A stretch of DNA of 22,489 bases from an uncultured Lachnospira sp. Its GTDB lineage: Bacteria > Bacillota > Clostridia > Lachnospirales > Lachnospiraceae. The translations under genes and the position numbers were made by a program. Position 1 is the first letter of the stretch; every line of letters begins with the position of its first letter. A model generated the notes under the pieces. The model was not told where the DNA came from. It ran no database searches and saw nothing but the letters and a program-made list of their open reading frames with translations. Shown piece by piece: positions 22,380-22,489 of this stretch. The stretch spans positions 1 through 22,489 of the forward strand of contig CAMZGB010000008.1 of the NCBI GenBank assembly GCA_947306285.1. The letters are read 5' to 3'.

Positions 22380-22489
22380 ATGAAGAAACTTTTAAGTTTA
22401 GTACTTGCATTGGCTCTTGTTGTTTCAGCATTTACTTTGACAGGTTGTGGTAGCAAGGACTCAGGAAAAACTGACAGTGACCTTAAAGT
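22380..22489 (+). CDS. Lipoprotein, probable solute-binding protein (3' end beyond the window)
   Basis: The first 36 codons are visible, and GGAGG (22366-22370) precedes the ATG. The product begins MKKLLSLVLALALVVS and has a lipobox LTGC with the lipidated Cys at residue 23. A Ser/Lys/Asp-rich tether (GSKDSGKTDSD) follows. This start is typical of ABC-transporter substrate-binding lipoproteins of Gram-positives anchored to the outer face of the membrane. The ligand-binding domain is outside the window, so the specific class cannot be named. It has its own promoter and is separated from the giant-peptide module by a terminator. Confidence 0.82.
   Translation, partial: MKKLLSLVLALALVVSAFTLTGCGSKDSGKTDSDLK

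Overview
The window is AT-rich, uses the standard genetic code, and looks like the chromosome of a low-GC Gram-positive anaerobe, most likely a Lachnospiraceae/Clostridia relative (Butyrivibrio or Pseudobutyrivibrio type). The reasons are strong AGGAGG-type ribosome sites, single-membrane Gram-positive export signals, cadherin-like and FnIII-like surface modules with lysine-rich strands, and clostridial-style housekeeping genes. This placement is inference from gene style. I see no phage, transposon or CRISPR material.

Region 1 (1-4700) is mostly housekeeping. It holds the 3' part of purD, a membrane-anchored surface protein with a cadherin-like ectodomain and a very acidic cytoplasmic tail, radA/sms, and a tRNA-Trp(CCA) on the minus strand with its own promoter and terminator. 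Region 2 (4659-7832) is a divergent pair: a CtpE-type P-type ATPase on the minus strand and a ThrH-type HAD phosphatase on the plus strand. Region 3 (7912-12237) is a run of extracytoplasmic genes ending in a strong terminator: a secreted GH16 beta-glucanase, a single-pass membrane TPR protein, and a secreted transglutaminase-like protein. The two secreted proteins share the same kind of C-terminal FnIII-like module.

Region 4 (about 12240-22225) is the most unusual part. Two huge secreted mosaic proteins (1563 and 1500 aa) lie in tandem. They are paralogues built from shared beta-rich modules, and the first also carries three tandem 174-residue repeats. Each is followed after 15-19 nt, with its own strong ribosome site, by a tiny gene (46 and 40 codons). 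The two peptides share 16 of their first 25 residues (MKE-Y--P--EL--FD-KDV-TTSG) and then diverge into a Gly/Ser/Asp-rich tail ending in W[ST]-L. Each giant-plus-peptide module has its own promoter, a hairpin-rich leader and an intrinsic terminator. I do not recognise this as a named system. It is my best candidate for something undescribed: a secreted giant protein co-expressed with a leader/core-like small peptide, present as two diverged copies. No maturation enzyme, protease or dedicated transporter is visible in the window, so the peptide's role is open.

The window closes with a well-formed promoter, a paired upstream repeat and the first 36 codons of a lipoprotein, probably a solute-binding protein.
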